Positions 51,971 through 61,051 are shown, counted from the first letter of the stretch. The stretch: 64,000 nt of DNA from JAJDOD01 sp039024895 (GCA_039024895.1 JBCCPJ010000002.1:62001-126000), one strand, 5' to 3'. Made by a program: numbers and translations. The notes: generated by a model not told the origin, from the sequence alone.

Positions 51971-53094
51971 CAGCCAAGCTCCGAAATTTTGCGCGTGCCC
52001 ACGATATCAAGCCCATAGGCGTCGAGACCGACGACTTTCGGCTGTGGCGAATTGGTCAAAAGGATCATCTCGCTAATTCCGAGGGACGACAGAATTTGCG
52101 CCCCGAGCCCGTACTGGCGGAGCGTTTGGGGCGACACCTCATCGCCAGACGTTAGTTTCATGGTGGTATCCCGCAGCAGGACCAGCGCCCCACGTCCCTC
52201 TTCCGCGATAAGCCGCATGGCATCGCCGAACTCGCTCCGACGGCCTGCGGGACCGAGACCCACCACATCGAGCATGGGGTCCAAGGCATGCATCCGCACC
52301 AGCACCGGCTCCGGCGTTGATATATCGCCCTTCACGAGGGCGATATGCTCATCCCCATGGGCCGTGTCAGAGAAAACACGCATCTGCCATTCGCCGCCAA
52401 ACTCAGACGTCACGGGGGCCTCACGCGTGACAGCAACCAGATTGTCATGGCGTCGGCGGTAGGCGATCAAATCGCTGATCGTTCCTATTTTCAGCCCGTG
52501 GCGCTGCGCGAAGGCGACGAGGTCCGGCAACCGGCTCATGGACCCATCGTCGTTCATTATTTCGCAAATCACACCCGCCGGATTCAATCCCGCAAGCCGC
52601 GAGACATCGACCGCGGCTTCCGTGTGACCGGCGCGCACCAACACACCGCCGTCGCGCGCGCGCAGCGGAAACACGTGGCCCGGTGTGGCGATGTCCTGCG
52701 CGCCTTTGCCCGCATCAATCGCTACAGCAACGGTCCGCGCTCGGTCATGGGCCGATATCCCCGTCGATACCCCTTCGCGCGCCTCGATTGAAACCGTAAA
52801 GGCCGTCTCATGTCGCGACGAGTTCTGCGACGCCATGAGCGGCAGACCGAGCGCGTCGATGCGCTCACCGGGCAGGCTCAGACAAATCAACCCGCGCCCG
52901 TGGGTGGCCATAAAGTTGATCGCTTCCGGCGTCGCCATCTGCGCCGGAATCACCAGATCGCCTTCGTTCTCCCGATCCTCATGATCGACCAGGATGAACA
53001 TCCGCCCGTTGCGTGCATCCTCGATAATCTCCTCAATCGACGAAATCGCGTCGCGCCAGTTTTCTTCCGCTGGACCCGGGGTTTCGAATGACAT
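51970..53094 (-). CDS. ribB: 3,4-dihydroxy-2-butanone-4-phosphate synthase with a degenerate GTP cyclohydrolase II-like domain
   Basis: 374 aa. The N-terminal 200 residues are an intact RibB domain (DHEDRENEGDLVI, ATPGHVFPLRARDGGVLVRAGHTEAA). The second half follows the RibA fold, with an RMHALDPMLDVVG segment where active GTP cyclohydrolase II has its CxxGDxxxSxRCDCG zinc site. The three zinc cysteines are missing, so cyclohydrolase activity is unlikely; a true ribA must be elsewhere. The tail (LRQYGLGAQILSSLGI) keeps family shape. Upstream of ribH with a shared TGATG. Confidence 0.93.
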   Translation of the reverse strand: MSFETPGPAEENWRDAISSIEEIIEDARNGRMFILVDHEDRENEGDLVIPAQMATPEAINFMATHGRGLICLSLPGERIDALGLPLMASQNSSRHETAFTVSIEAREGVSTGISAHDRARTVAVAIDAGKGAQDIATPGHVFPLRARDGGVLVRAGHTEAAVDVSRLAGLNPAGVICEIMNDDGSMSRLPDLVAFAQRHGLKIGTISDLIAYRRRHDNLVAVTREAPVTSEFGGEWQMRVFSDTAHGDEHIALVKGDISTPEPVLVRMHALDPMLDVVGLGPAGRRSEFGDAMRLIAEEGRGALVLLRDTTMKLTSGDEVSPQTLRQYGLGAQILSSLGISEMILLTNSPQPKVVGLDAYGLDIVGTRKISELG

Positions 53095-53315
53095 CAAAGG
53101 CTCACAATCGCGGCAGGTTCTCGGTGCAGGCGGGGACTTAGCCTAAGCCCGGTCCCTTGGCCAGAGGGAACCCTGCGTCGTCCTGCCTCGGAGCACGCAT
53201 CGCTACGCACGCCAAAGCGGTTTCCGACCGTTTGTGAGAGCGCAATAAGGAGGCACCAGCTTTGAACAACACGAAAGCCAGCGCCCCCTTTACCGTCAAG
53301 GGGACGGTTTGGTCA

Positions 53316-53348
53316 GCGCGTTCGGGCGACAGTCTTACCCGAACGCGC
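53316..53348 (-). terminator. Perfect 11-bp hairpin after the Spondin_N gene
   Basis: GCGCGTTCGGG (53316-53326) and its complement (53338-53348) with an 11-nt loop, 7 bp past the minus-strand stop at 53356. There is no T run, so this may be a rho-independent end of weak type or a 3' stabilising hairpin. Confidence 0.45.
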
Positions 53349-53355
53349 AGTCTCT

Positions 53356-54168
53356 TCAGGCTGTGCGCGTGGCCTGACGGCGTTTCATCCAGCCAAACAC
53401 ACCTAACCCGGCAATCAGCAGCGGGAACCCGGCGGGCAGCGGCACCTGGCTCACCTCGATTGTCGCCAGTAGATTGCGTCCACTGGCAAGATCAATGGTG
53501 GTGCCTGCGGGCGTATTTTGACCGTTCAGAAAGAACAGGCGATCCGACGCGCGCGTGATGACCCCATCGACATCCGTGGCGGTGCCGCCTGCGGTGTTGA
53601 ACGGTGCGCCGCGGCCATTATTGACCTCGGTTCCGGCGTCCCAGGCATCATCGGAAAAGACGCTGATCGGTCCTAGACCGGCAAAGCGACCGGCACCATT
53701 GAACACCTCATAGGCCATCGAATTGTCATTGCCGATGAAAATGTCGTTGGACGGAATGACCATCGACATGAAGGAAAGGAAACGCTGCGACTTGGGATCG
53801 ACGTCAAGGGTGATCGACGCGGTCTCTCCTGGGTCAAGCACGGGCGGCTGCCCTGGCATCGAACCGAAACCGGCAGGCCCGGTAATCACCCCGTTTGCCA
53901 CCCCAGCCGCATTCGCGTCGGCGATAAGGCCAGCGGGGTTTCCTTCTTCGGCGAGGTCTTCGACCGACAGGGATGCCGCCGACCCGCTGTTAAACGGATC
54001 AAAGCTCCCGTCATGGAGCGCCGTGAAGAGCGGTGTCAGATAGACGCCGTTGGCCCCCTGATTATTGGTAATGGTGACTTTTACTGAAGCCGCCGATACC
54101 GCCCCTGCCAAACCGGCAGACAATAGGAGAGCGGCCGCCGAAAGGCGGGTTAAAGGTCTGAGTATCAT
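53356..54168 (-). CDS. Spondin_N domain protein with VPLPA-CTERM tail
   Basis: 270 aa: signal peptide (AAALLLSAGLAGAVSAAS), then a Spondin_N-type domain with VTITNNQGANGVYLTPLF, a pattern seen in bacterial surface proteins. The C-terminus has VPLPA, a hydrophobic helix of about 15 residues and MKRRQATRTA, the exosortase sorting layout. It should be exported and anchored or released. AAGGGAG precedes ATG 54168. It interrupts the riboflavin genes. Function is unknown; Spondin_N domains elsewhere bind surfaces or matrix. Confidence 0.85.
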   Translation of the reverse strand: MILRPLTRLSAAALLLSAGLAGAVSAASVKVTITNNQGANGVYLTPLFTALHDGSFDPFNSGSAASLSVEDLAEEGNPAGLIADANAAGVANGVITGPAGFGSMPGQPPVLDPGETASITLDVDPKSQRFLSFMSMVIPSNDIFIGNDNSMAYEVFNGAGRFAGLGPISVFSDDAWDAGTEVNNGRGAPFNTAGGTATDVDGVITRASDRLFFLNGQNTPAGTTIDLASGRNLLATIEVSQVPLPAGFPLLIAGLGVFGWMKRRQATRTA

Positions 54169-54282
54169 GGAATTCTCCCTTTGGACTCACACATCGAGAG
54201 CGCAATTGCCCCCACGCGGCACGCTAGCGCCCGGAGCAGGGAAAACCGGAATCAACAGGCCTCACGATTTCGGGACAGCGCG

Positions 54283-54837
54283 TTATCTCGGTGCGAAATA
54301 GCGCTCCGCCGACAGGTAACCGGCCAGGCGTGCAGCGGCGCACCAATCGCGCTCCAACCACGTCTCACCGATCACCACGACGCCGTCGGCAGGCAAGACG
54401 CCCTTCACCTCAAGCACCTTGTCGCGCACCTCACCCCAGTTTGCCATGAAGCCCGGGGCCGTGCCCGCCCTCGTGAACAGCGGATGCGCCTCCAGAACCC
54501 GATCCGGGTCGAGCGGCGCGTGAACAAGCGCCAATGCCTCCACATGGCGCAGCGCCGCCAAATGAGCCGCGCGGTCGCTGGGCATTCGCGCATCGGCCAT
54601 CAGCCGCAACGCATTGTCCGAGAACAACAGCGCGATGACATCCCTGCCCGTTGCCGCCCGAATGCCCGCATAGGCTTTGTAGTCAAGCCCCAGTTCTCGC
54701 GCCCGTTTGACCCGACGACGCACCACTTCGATGGGCATCTTCGGCAACAGCTCTGCGCGCGCCCGCTTCCAAGCGTAGCGCCGCCAACCGCGCCCTTTTT
54801 CCATCGTTGGCCCGCCGTTATGGCCCATGCCGCTCAT
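54283..54837 (-). CDS. GHNGGP-motif protein, unknown function
   Basis: 184 aa. The N-terminus MSGMGHNGGPTME has the GHNGGP motif seen at the start of several small alphaproteobacterial proteins. The rest is helical and basic (RRYAWKRARAELLPKMPIEVVRRRVKRARELGLDYKAYAGIRAATGRDVIALLFSD), with no membrane segment. ATG 54837 overlaps the ribE stop (ATGA). Its place in the riboflavin set is conserved in my recollection of Roseobacter genomes, but no activity is known to me. Confidence 0.75.
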   Translation of the reverse strand: MSGMGHNGGPTMEKGRGWRRYAWKRARAELLPKMPIEVVRRRVKRARELGLDYKAYAGIRAATGRDVIALLFSDNALRLMADARMPSDRAAHLAALRHVEALALVHAPLDPDRVLEAHPLFTRAGTAPGFMANWGEVRDKVLEVKGVLPADGVVVIGETWLERDWCAAARLAGYLSAERYFAPR

Positions 54838-55433
54838 GCCGCCGCCTCCGCCAGTCTTGCCACATAGCGCGCAAGCGTATCGATCTCGAGGTTAATCGGG
54901 TCACCGACCGTCACGCGGCCCCAAGTGGTGACAGATTTCGTATGGGGGATGAAATTGATCCCGAAACGAGCGCCGTCGACCTCATTCACCGTCAAAGACG
55001 TCCCGTTAAGCGCAACGGAGCCCTTGGATGCAATGAACTTTGCAAGCTCCGGCGGAGCTTCAAACAAAACGCGTGTGCTGTCGCCTTCATCCCGGATATC
55101 GACGACCGTGGCCATTCCGTCCACATGGCCCGACACGATATGCCCGCCCAGTTCATCCCCGACCCGCAGGGAGCGCTCAAGGTTAACCGCCCGTCCGACG
55201 GCCCAAGTGCCAAGGTTCGACTTTGACAGCGTTTCCGCAGATACCTGCACATCGAACCAATGCCGCGGCTGATTTCCGAGATCGACAACCGTCAAGCAGA
55301 CGCCATCACAGGCAATCGACGCGCCGAGGTCGATCTTGGTCACATCATAGGTCGTCCCGATCCGCACCCTCAGATCACCCGCCTGTTCGAGCGCGAGAAT
55401 TTCACCCTGATCCGTTACAATACCCGTGAACAT
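54834..55433 (-). CDS. ribE: Riboflavin synthase, alpha subunit
   Basis: Dismutates two lumazine molecules to riboflavin. 199 aa with the two tandem barrel repeats: MFTGIVTDQGEI at the start and GVCLTVVDL in the first half, then the second repeat with SVALNGTSLTVNEVDG. It is followed by the GHNGGP gene with a 4-bp overlap. No FMN riboswitch was recognised upstream. The capsule pair is divergent from it. Confidence 0.95.
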   Translation of the reverse strand: MFTGIVTDQGEILALEQAGDLRVRIGTTYDVTKIDLGASIACDGVCLTVVDLGNQPRHWFDVQVSAETLSKSNLGTWAVGRAVNLERSLRVGDELGGHIVSGHVDGMATVVDIRDEGDSTRVLFEAPPELAKFIASKGSVALNGTSLTVNEVDGARFGINFIPHTKSVTTWGRVTVGDPINLEIDTLARYVARLAEAAA

Positions 55434-55878
55434 GACGTACCCCTTTTTCGCTTTTCCCGGACCTATATCGTCCCGACTTCAGCCGAAAGCTTCGCCCTCT
55501 CTCCTAAGCTCTGAGAAAAGCAAGCACAACGGAAAGGGCTTTAGAAGACCCACGATCTAATCGCCACGTTTTATGCCAATTCGACCCCACCCAATCGCAA
55601 CGTCTACATGTGGCATCGCATTTCTATCTTGGCCACGCCGCAAGCCCCAGGCGCGCTCAAAGGCGTCCGTGCACGGCGTGAATTGCGGTACCAAATTACT
55701 GCCAAGCTCCTGCTTCCTGACAATCCTTATGCACGATTACCGCATTTTATAGTTGCGGCGCACGCGCAACACATTTCGCTGGTTCGCCAACGGGCTGTTC
55801 ACCCGCTGGAAATTGTGCAATTTAGTATATACGCTTGCCGCAACGTCAGAGGCGGGCAACTATTTTGAGGGTCGAGCA
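55434..55878. other. 445-bp region between ribE and the capsule-export gene
   Basis: Non-coding as far as I can see. It should hold divergent promoters for ribE and the export lipoprotein. It is more AT-rich near 55700-55860 (for example a TTTAGTATATACG stretch). No RfaH-type JUMPstart and no FMN riboswitch pattern was found. Confidence 0.5.
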
Positions 55879-57012
55879 GTGAATACCAAGTCTATGAAGC
55901 GTGCGCGTTTGATCGCGGTCCTTTTATCAGCAACCATGGTAGCCGGTTGCGGACTTCCGCGAACTGGTCCAACAAAAAACGAGATTTTTCAAGGCTCTGT
56001 CCAGAAAGATGGCGACGCTTACATCGTCACCGTGGATGATGATGTCGCGGCGAAATCGGCATTCTCGCCAACGCTCGGATTTTCCAGCGGTTTGATCCAC
56101 GCCGGTGTGCTTGGCTCCGATACGGTGCGTCCCGGCGATACACTTGGCCTCCAGATTTACGAAAACGTTGACGACGGCCTTCTTACAAATGGCGGTCTTC
56201 CTGCCATTCTGGAAGAAATACAGGTAGATGGTGCCGGGTTCATCTTCGTGCCTTACGCTGGCCGGATCAAGGCGAGCGGCAACACACCGGAAGCAATCCG
56301 CCGCATCATCACCGAAAAGCTGGAATCCCAAACGCCCGACCCACAGGTGGTCGTACAACGGCTGGCAGGCGACGGAGCGACCGTCTCTCTGATCGGCGGC
56401 GTGAACGCTCAAGGCGTCTACCCGATTGAGCGCCCAACGCGCACCCTGACCGCCATGCTCGCACAAGCGGGCGGCATCGCGCTCCCACCGGAAGTCGCGC
56501 AGATCACGCTCATCCGCGGCGGACACTCTGGCACAGTTTGGCTTGAAGACCTTTACCAGAACCCGCGGCTCGATATCGCGCTTCGCGGTGGTGACCGTGT
56601 CCTTGTCGAACAGGATGAGCGCTTCTTTACCGCGCTTGGCGCAACGGGCGCACAGATTAAAATACCGTTTGAGACCCGTAACGTATCGGCTGTAGAAGCT
56701 CTTGCTTCCGTCGGTGGCCTGAATGCCGGTCTCGGCGATCCAACCGGAATTTTCGTCTTCCGTGACGAGCCGGCGAATATCGCGAACAAGGTTCTTGGAC
56801 GTGCAGACCTCACCGGCGAGCAGCGGTTCGTCTATGTCATTGACCTGACATCGGCAAATGGCGTCTTCCTCGCGCGCGATTTCGACATTCGCAGCGGCGA
56901 TACAGTCTATGTGACCGAGGCACCGTACAGCCAGTTCAGCCGTGTATTGTCGGCGATTGTGGCACCGGTTGGCACTGCGGCGACCATCGACTCGGCGCTT
57001 AACTCCAACTGA
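55879..57012 (+). CDS. Polysaccharide export outer-membrane lipoprotein (Wza/KpsD-like)
   Basis: 377 aa from GTG 55879, preceded by GAGGG. A signal sequence ends in the lipobox MVAGC. The Poly_export domain follows (VRPGDTLGLQIYENVDDG and EEIQVDGAGFIFVPYAGRIKASGNTPEAIRRII), then SLBB-like repeats (VSLIGGVNAQGVYPI, ALASVGGLNAGLG). It likely forms the outer-membrane exit channel for a capsule. The adjoining KpsC homologue supports that. No inner-membrane exporter or co-polymerase is here, so the rest of the system is elsewhere. Confidence 0.9.
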   Translation: MNTKSMKRARLIAVLLSATMVAGCGLPRTGPTKNEIFQGSVQKDGDAYIVTVDDDVAAKSAFSPTLGFSSGLIHAGVLGSDTVRPGDTLGLQIYENVDDGLLTNGGLPAILEEIQVDGAGFIFVPYAGRIKASGNTPEAIRRIITEKLESQTPDPQVVVQRLAGDGATVSLIGGVNAQGVYPIERPTRTLTAMLAQAGGIALPPEVAQITLIRGGHSGTVWLEDLYQNPRLDIALRGGDRVLVEQDERFFTALGATGAQIKIPFETRNVSAVEALASVGGLNAGLGDPTGIFVFRDEPANIANKVLGRADLTGEQRFVYVIDLTSANGVFLARDFDIRSGDTVYVTEAPYSQFSRVLSAIVAPVGTAATIDSALNSN

Positions 57013-58965
57013 TTGGATACGCTCTCTGAAGCACAGAGGCTTTGCGTTTACTCAGGCGGCTTTCTCACCGAAGGCCGCCTGAAACGTATTTTGAGCCTCG
57101 CGGGCTGGTCCGTTTCCGTCGGCGTGCCGGGCGACGACGACTGGGTCGGGCTTACGGGACGCACGCCCACATCCTGGCGCGATGAAGCAGCAGCAGATTG
57201 GGCAAAGGCACCCGTTCTTAGCGTCGAACAGGCATTCCTGCGCTCGGTACATCCCCACAAAACGCAAACCTCCGACCCCATCGGCCTCAACCTGGACAAA
57301 AGCGGCGTTCATTTTGACGGATCCCAACCTTCCGACCTTGAGACCTTACTCGCGACCTATCCGCTTGATGATACAGCGCTTCTCGACCGCGCACGCCATG
57401 CCATTGATAGCCTAAAACACTGGCATCTCGGCAAATGCTGCGCCACTGACCCGGATATCGCCGTCCCGTCTCCGGGCTATGTCGTTGTGATCGATCAGAC
57501 CGAAGACTATGCCGGACTCATGGGAGCGGGGCGCGCCGATTTTCGCGAAATGCTGACCTACGCGGCGGAGGAACACCCCGGCCTGCCGATTATCGTCAAG
57601 AGCCACCCAAACGCTATCGACGGGACGCGCAAGGGCCTGATCGACAAGGATATCGGCATTGACCGCGTCACATTCCTGACCGAGCCAATCAGCCCTTGGA
57701 CCCTCTTCGACGGGGCTGTTGGCGTTTATACCCATTCGTCGGTGCAGGGGTTCGAGGCGATCTTTGCCGGACATAAACCTCGCGTGTTCGGTCAACCTTT
57801 CTACGCCGGCTGGGGCCTGACAACAGACGAAAACGCGCCGCCCCGGCGCGAACGCACCCTCACCCGCGCACAGCTATTTGCCGCCGCCATGATCCTCTAC
57901 CCCGTCTGGTACGATCCTGTTGCGGATCGGCTATGCGAGATCGAACAAGTGATTGCGCATCTCGCTGCGGAAACCCGCGCCTGGCGCGAAGATCGCCAAG
58001 GTTACGTGATGCGCGGTATGCAAACTTGGACACGCCCGCATCTGAAACGCGCTTTCGGACACCCGGGAAAGGTACACTTCCGGGGCACCAATACCGCTCG
58101 GACGGAGGTCGTCTGGGGGATGGCAAATGCACCCGAAGGGACGCGCCGAATGGAAGACGGCTTTCTGCGATCAAATGGACTTGGCGCAGCGCGGATCCCG
58201 CCAACCTCCCTCGTTCTGGATGCGCCCTCGCTCTATTTCGACGCGAGCCGCGAGAGCCGTCTCGACCGGTTGATCGCCACGGCACCAAACCTGCCCGCAG
58301 GTGAAATCGAGCGGGCACGACGGCTGATGGGGCAGATCGCGCGGCGGAAGACTACGAAATACAACCTACCAGGTGAGGCGCCCGCGCTGGACACAGATCG
58401 GCGGAAGATTTTGGTTGTCGGTCAGGTGGAGGACGCTGCATCGATCCTCCACGGTGCGACGGATATCCGCACCAATCTCGACCTGCTCCGCCAAACGCGG
58501 GAAGCCAACCCGAACGCCTTTCTGGTTTGGAAACCGCACCCGGACGTGGAAGCCGGATTCCGCGAGGGCTCTGTTTCGGTGACCGATCTCAACGGCTTGG
58601 CAGATGAAGTGTTCCGATCTGTCGGGGCGGCGGACGCCATCGCCGCTGTCGATGAGGTCTGGACGCTCGCGTCTACGCTCGGCTTCGAAGCGCTCCTTCG
58701 TGGCAAGCCGGTGACCTGTCTGGGCATGCCTTTCTATGCCGGGCGCGGGTTGACGACGGACTTGGTCCCGCGCCCACCCCATCGCGTGGAGCACGACGTG
58801 ACCTTGGAAGCCCTCGCCCATGCCTGCCTGATCGGATACCCGCGCTATTTCGACCCGCGCAGCGGTGCCCCTATCTGCCCGGAAACGGCGGTCGAGCTTT
58901 TGGCGGCAGGCGTATCGCCGCTGCCGGTCAACAGGCTCATGGCTTGGTTCAAAGGCTTGTTCTAA
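57013..58965 (+). CDS. Capsular polysaccharide synthesis protein, KpsC-like (two-module)
   Basis: 650 aa with two Capsule_synth modules. The first has VVVIDQTEDYAGL, IIVKSHPNAIDG and FGQPFYAGWGLTTD; the second has RMEDGFLRSNGLGA, VVGQVEDAAS, VWKPHPDVEAG and LGMPFYAGRGLTTD. KpsC enzymes build the Kdo linker on which group 2-type capsules are assembled. The frame opens at TTG 57013, directly after the TGA of the export gene, with no clear ribosome site, so translation may be coupled or the start may differ. No KpsS partner is in the window. Confidence 0.88.
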   Translation: MDTLSEAQRLCVYSGGFLTEGRLKRILSLAGWSVSVGVPGDDDWVGLTGRTPTSWRDEAAADWAKAPVLSVEQAFLRSVHPHKTQTSDPIGLNLDKSGVHFDGSQPSDLETLLATYPLDDTALLDRARHAIDSLKHWHLGKCCATDPDIAVPSPGYVVVIDQTEDYAGLMGAGRADFREMLTYAAEEHPGLPIIVKSHPNAIDGTRKGLIDKDIGIDRVTFLTEPISPWTLFDGAVGVYTHSSVQGFEAIFAGHKPRVFGQPFYAGWGLTTDENAPPRRERTLTRAQLFAAAMILYPVWYDPVADRLCEIEQVIAHLAAETRAWREDRQGYVMRGMQTWTRPHLKRAFGHPGKVHFRGTNTARTEVVWGMANAPEGTRRMEDGFLRSNGLGAARIPPTSLVLDAPSLYFDASRESRLDRLIATAPNLPAGEIERARRLMGQIARRKTTKYNLPGEAPALDTDRRKILVVGQVEDAASILHGATDIRTNLDLLRQTREANPNAFLVWKPHPDVEAGFREGSVSVTDLNGLADEVFRSVGAADAIAAVDEVWTLASTLGFEALLRGKPVTCLGMPFYAGRGLTTDLVPRPPHRVEHDVTLEALAHACLIGYPRYFDPRSGAPICPETAVELLAAGVSPLPVNRLMAWFKGLF

Positions 58966-58994
58966 AGTTAGGCCTCGCGAACTAGCTGGGGGAC

Positions 58995-60110
58995 CTAGGC
59001 GCTCAAGCGTGTCCAATGGTGCAAAACATCACCCGCCACCGCCCGCGTCTCGACCAGATCAAACCGGGGTGCATCCGCCAATTGAGAGATGCCCAAGGCA
59101 CCGATGGCCGGTTGCCCTTCGGCCCCCAGAACGCATCCTGCCGCCATCACCACAAGCTCATCCACGCAATCCGCCGCCAGAAGCGACGCCGCCAACATCC
59201 CGCCCCCTTCGCAGAATACCCGGGTCAAGCCGGCGGCGGCCAAGGCTTCGAGCATGGCTTTAGGATCGAGTTGCCCTTGGCGGACGGGAGCTTCAATCAA
59301 CCGGGCCCCGGCGTCGCGCCATGGCGCTTGATCCGCAGGGCTTACTTCGTCTGCGCCGTGCACCACCCAAACCGGCCCCGCCTCAAGGCTCGCCGCCAAA
59401 CGGTTCGGCCAAGGCAGGCTGAGGCGCCGCGAGGCCACGATACGAACGGGTTGCTTTCGCGCGCCCATGTCGCGGACCGTCAGCGTTGGATCATCCGCGC
59501 GCATCGTCCCAGCGCCGACCATCACCGCATCATGGCGCAGGCGCATGGCGTGCACCTCCCGGCGGGCAGCGGGCCCGGTAATCCACTGGCTTTCGCCTGT
59601 CGCGGTAGCGATCCGCCCATCCAGCGTGACCGCAAGCTTGAGTGTCACCATCGGGCGGCGCTTCGTCATGACGGAGAAGAACCCGCGATGTTGCGCGTTC
59701 GCCTCCGCCAAGCCGACGCCTGTGACAACCTCAACGCCCGCCGCCTGCAAGCGTACCAGTCCCTGACCCGCCACCAACGGATTGGGATCGTCCGCCGCCA
59801 CGACAACACGGGCAACGCCTGCTGCGATCAAGGCGTCCGAGCAGGGCGGCGTGCGCCCTTGATGCGAGCATGGTTCCAGCGTTACGTAGGCTGTCGCGCC
59901 GCGCGCCGCTGCCCCTGCCTGGTCGAGGGCGACCCGCTCCGCATGGCGGACTGTCTCCGGATCGGACGTGCCGCGTCCGACAACGCGCCCCTCGCGCACC
60001 AGAACACAGCCGACCGTAGGCCACGGCCAAACCTGGCCGAGCCCGCGCGCGCCCAACGCCAGGGCGTGGGCCATGTGCCGCTCATCTTCTTGCTGGGGAG
60101 GCGTCGTCAA
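58995..60110 (-). CDS. ribD: Riboflavin biosynthesis deaminase/reductase RibD
   Basis: Carries out two steps after GTP cyclohydrolase II. 371 aa: N-terminal deaminase with zinc ligands in HAERVAL and LEPCSHQGRTPPC, and C-terminal NADPH reductase (PMVTLKLAVTLDGRIA, VMVGAGTMRADDP). The start overlaps the nrdR stop (ATGA). In relatives ribE would follow; here the capsule pair lies between, on the opposite strand. Confidence 0.96.
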   Translation of the reverse strand: MTTPPQQEDERHMAHALALGARGLGQVWPWPTVGCVLVREGRVVGRGTSDPETVRHAERVALDQAGAAARGATAYVTLEPCSHQGRTPPCSDALIAAGVARVVVAADDPNPLVAGQGLVRLQAAGVEVVTGVGLAEANAQHRGFFSVMTKRRPMVTLKLAVTLDGRIATATGESQWITGPAARREVHAMRLRHDAVMVGAGTMRADDPTLTVRDMGARKQPVRIVASRRLSLPWPNRLAASLEAGPVWVVHGADEVSPADQAPWRDAGARLIEAPVRQGQLDPKAMLEALAAAGLTRVFCEGGGMLAASLLAADCVDELVVMAAGCVLGAEGQPAIGALGISQLADAPRFDLVETRAVAGDVLHHWTRLSA

Positions 60111-60571
60111 TCGTCTTTCTGCGGCGGGCGCAGTTCGCTGACGAACTTGTCAAAGTCACCTGCGTCCTGGAAGTTTTTGTAAACGCTGGCAAAACGCACG
60201 TAGGCGACATTGTCGATCCGGGCGAGGCTTTCCATCACGATCTCCCCAATCGTGGTCGACGGGATATCCGTTTCGCCCATGCTCTCAAGACGGCGCACAA
60301 TGCCGGAGATCATCTGGTCAATCCGCTCGGGCTCAACCGGGCGCTTTTGCATGGCGATCCGGATCGAACGCTCCAGCTTATCGCGATCGAAGTCCTCGCG
60401 CTTTCCGTTCGATTTGATCACCACGAGATCGCGTAGCTGCACGCGTTCATAGGTGGTAAAACGTCCGCCACAGGCCGGACAAAAACGACGCCGCCGGATC
60501 GACACATGGTCTTCTGCCGGGCGCGAATCTTTCACTTGAGTATCTATATTTCCGCAAAACGGGCAGCGCAT
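60107..60571 (-). CDS. nrdR: Transcriptional repressor NrdR
   Basis: ATP-dependent regulator of ribonucleotide reductase genes. 154 aa: the N-terminal zinc ribbon with Cys3, Cys6, Cys31 and Cys34 (MRCPFCG...RFCPACGG), then the ATP-cone domain (VIKSNGKREDFDRDKL). ATG 60571 begins the zinc ribbon exactly; an upstream in-frame start is rejected. Translationally coupled to ribD. Confidence 0.96.
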   Translation of the reverse strand: MRCPFCGNIDTQVKDSRPAEDHVSIRRRRFCPACGGRFTTYERVQLRDLVVIKSNGKREDFDRDKLERSIRIAMQKRPVEPERIDQMISGIVRRLESMGETDIPSTTIGEIVMESLARIDNVAYVRFASVYKNFQDAGDFDKFVSELRPPQKDD

Positions 60572-60682
60572 CCGCCACTTCTCCCTGCCTGTAGCGGCCC
60601 ATTGGGCCGTTCCCACAGGTCTTATAGGCCAGCCGCTTCATTTTGGGTAGGGCAGAAACGCACACGCAACATGAAGGTGTTG

Positions 60683-61051
60683 TTATTGGGACTCGATCCG
60701 TTGCGTTTGACAGAATTCTCGGGCGAACGATGCAGTAAGTCCACGCCCCTCGCTCCAGACAAGAAGCCCCGTCCGCGTCGCGCCCTCAGCACGGAGGCTA
60801 AAACGCACCCCCTGACCGGCCCGGCGCGGCGGTTTCGATGTGCGATAAATGCGTGTATCCGGTGGCATCTCCAATTCGCGGATGACATAATCTCCCGCGG
60901 CACACCAAAAGTCCCGCGCCCCGGTCAAACCGCGATAAGGCACCTCAAAACCGCTTCCCTTTTGGCGCACGATCAAGCCGTTCTCTGCCAGCCAGGCCGG
61001 TGCCACGGTCGGAATAATGCTCAAACAGAGGCCAAGGAGTACGCCACGCAT
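60683..61051 (-). CDS. Small exported protein, unknown function
   Basis: 122 aa from ATG 61051. A signal peptide (GVLLGLCLSIIPTVAPAW) precedes a domain with FWCAAGDYVIRELEM and AREFCQTQRI, two cysteines likely paired. I recognise no family; similar small proteins occur in Rhodobacteraceae. It follows a 53-aa membrane-protein gene by 4 bp, so they are probably co-transcribed. It does not resemble nrdR-linked genes. Confidence 0.7.
   Translation of the reverse strand: MRGVLLGLCLSIIPTVAPAWLAENGLIVRQKGSGFEVPYRGLTGARDFWCAAGDYVIRELEMPPDTRIYRTSKPPRRAGQGVRFSLRAEGATRTGLLVWSEGRGLTASFAREFCQTQRIESQ

Noticed and set aside
53098..53355. FMN riboswitch before ribB
   Set aside because: I could not find the conserved FMN aptamer core on the minus strand here, nor upstream of ribE.
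53262..53558. Plus-strand 98-codon frame with a perfect AAGGAGG before a TTG
   Set aside because: It runs antisense over the conserved VPLPA tail and the hairpin; the product has no recognisable features and unusual composition.
59016..60182. Plus-strand 388-codon frame
   Set aside because: Antisense shadow of ribD and nrdR; both have clear catalytic and zinc motifs on the minus strand.
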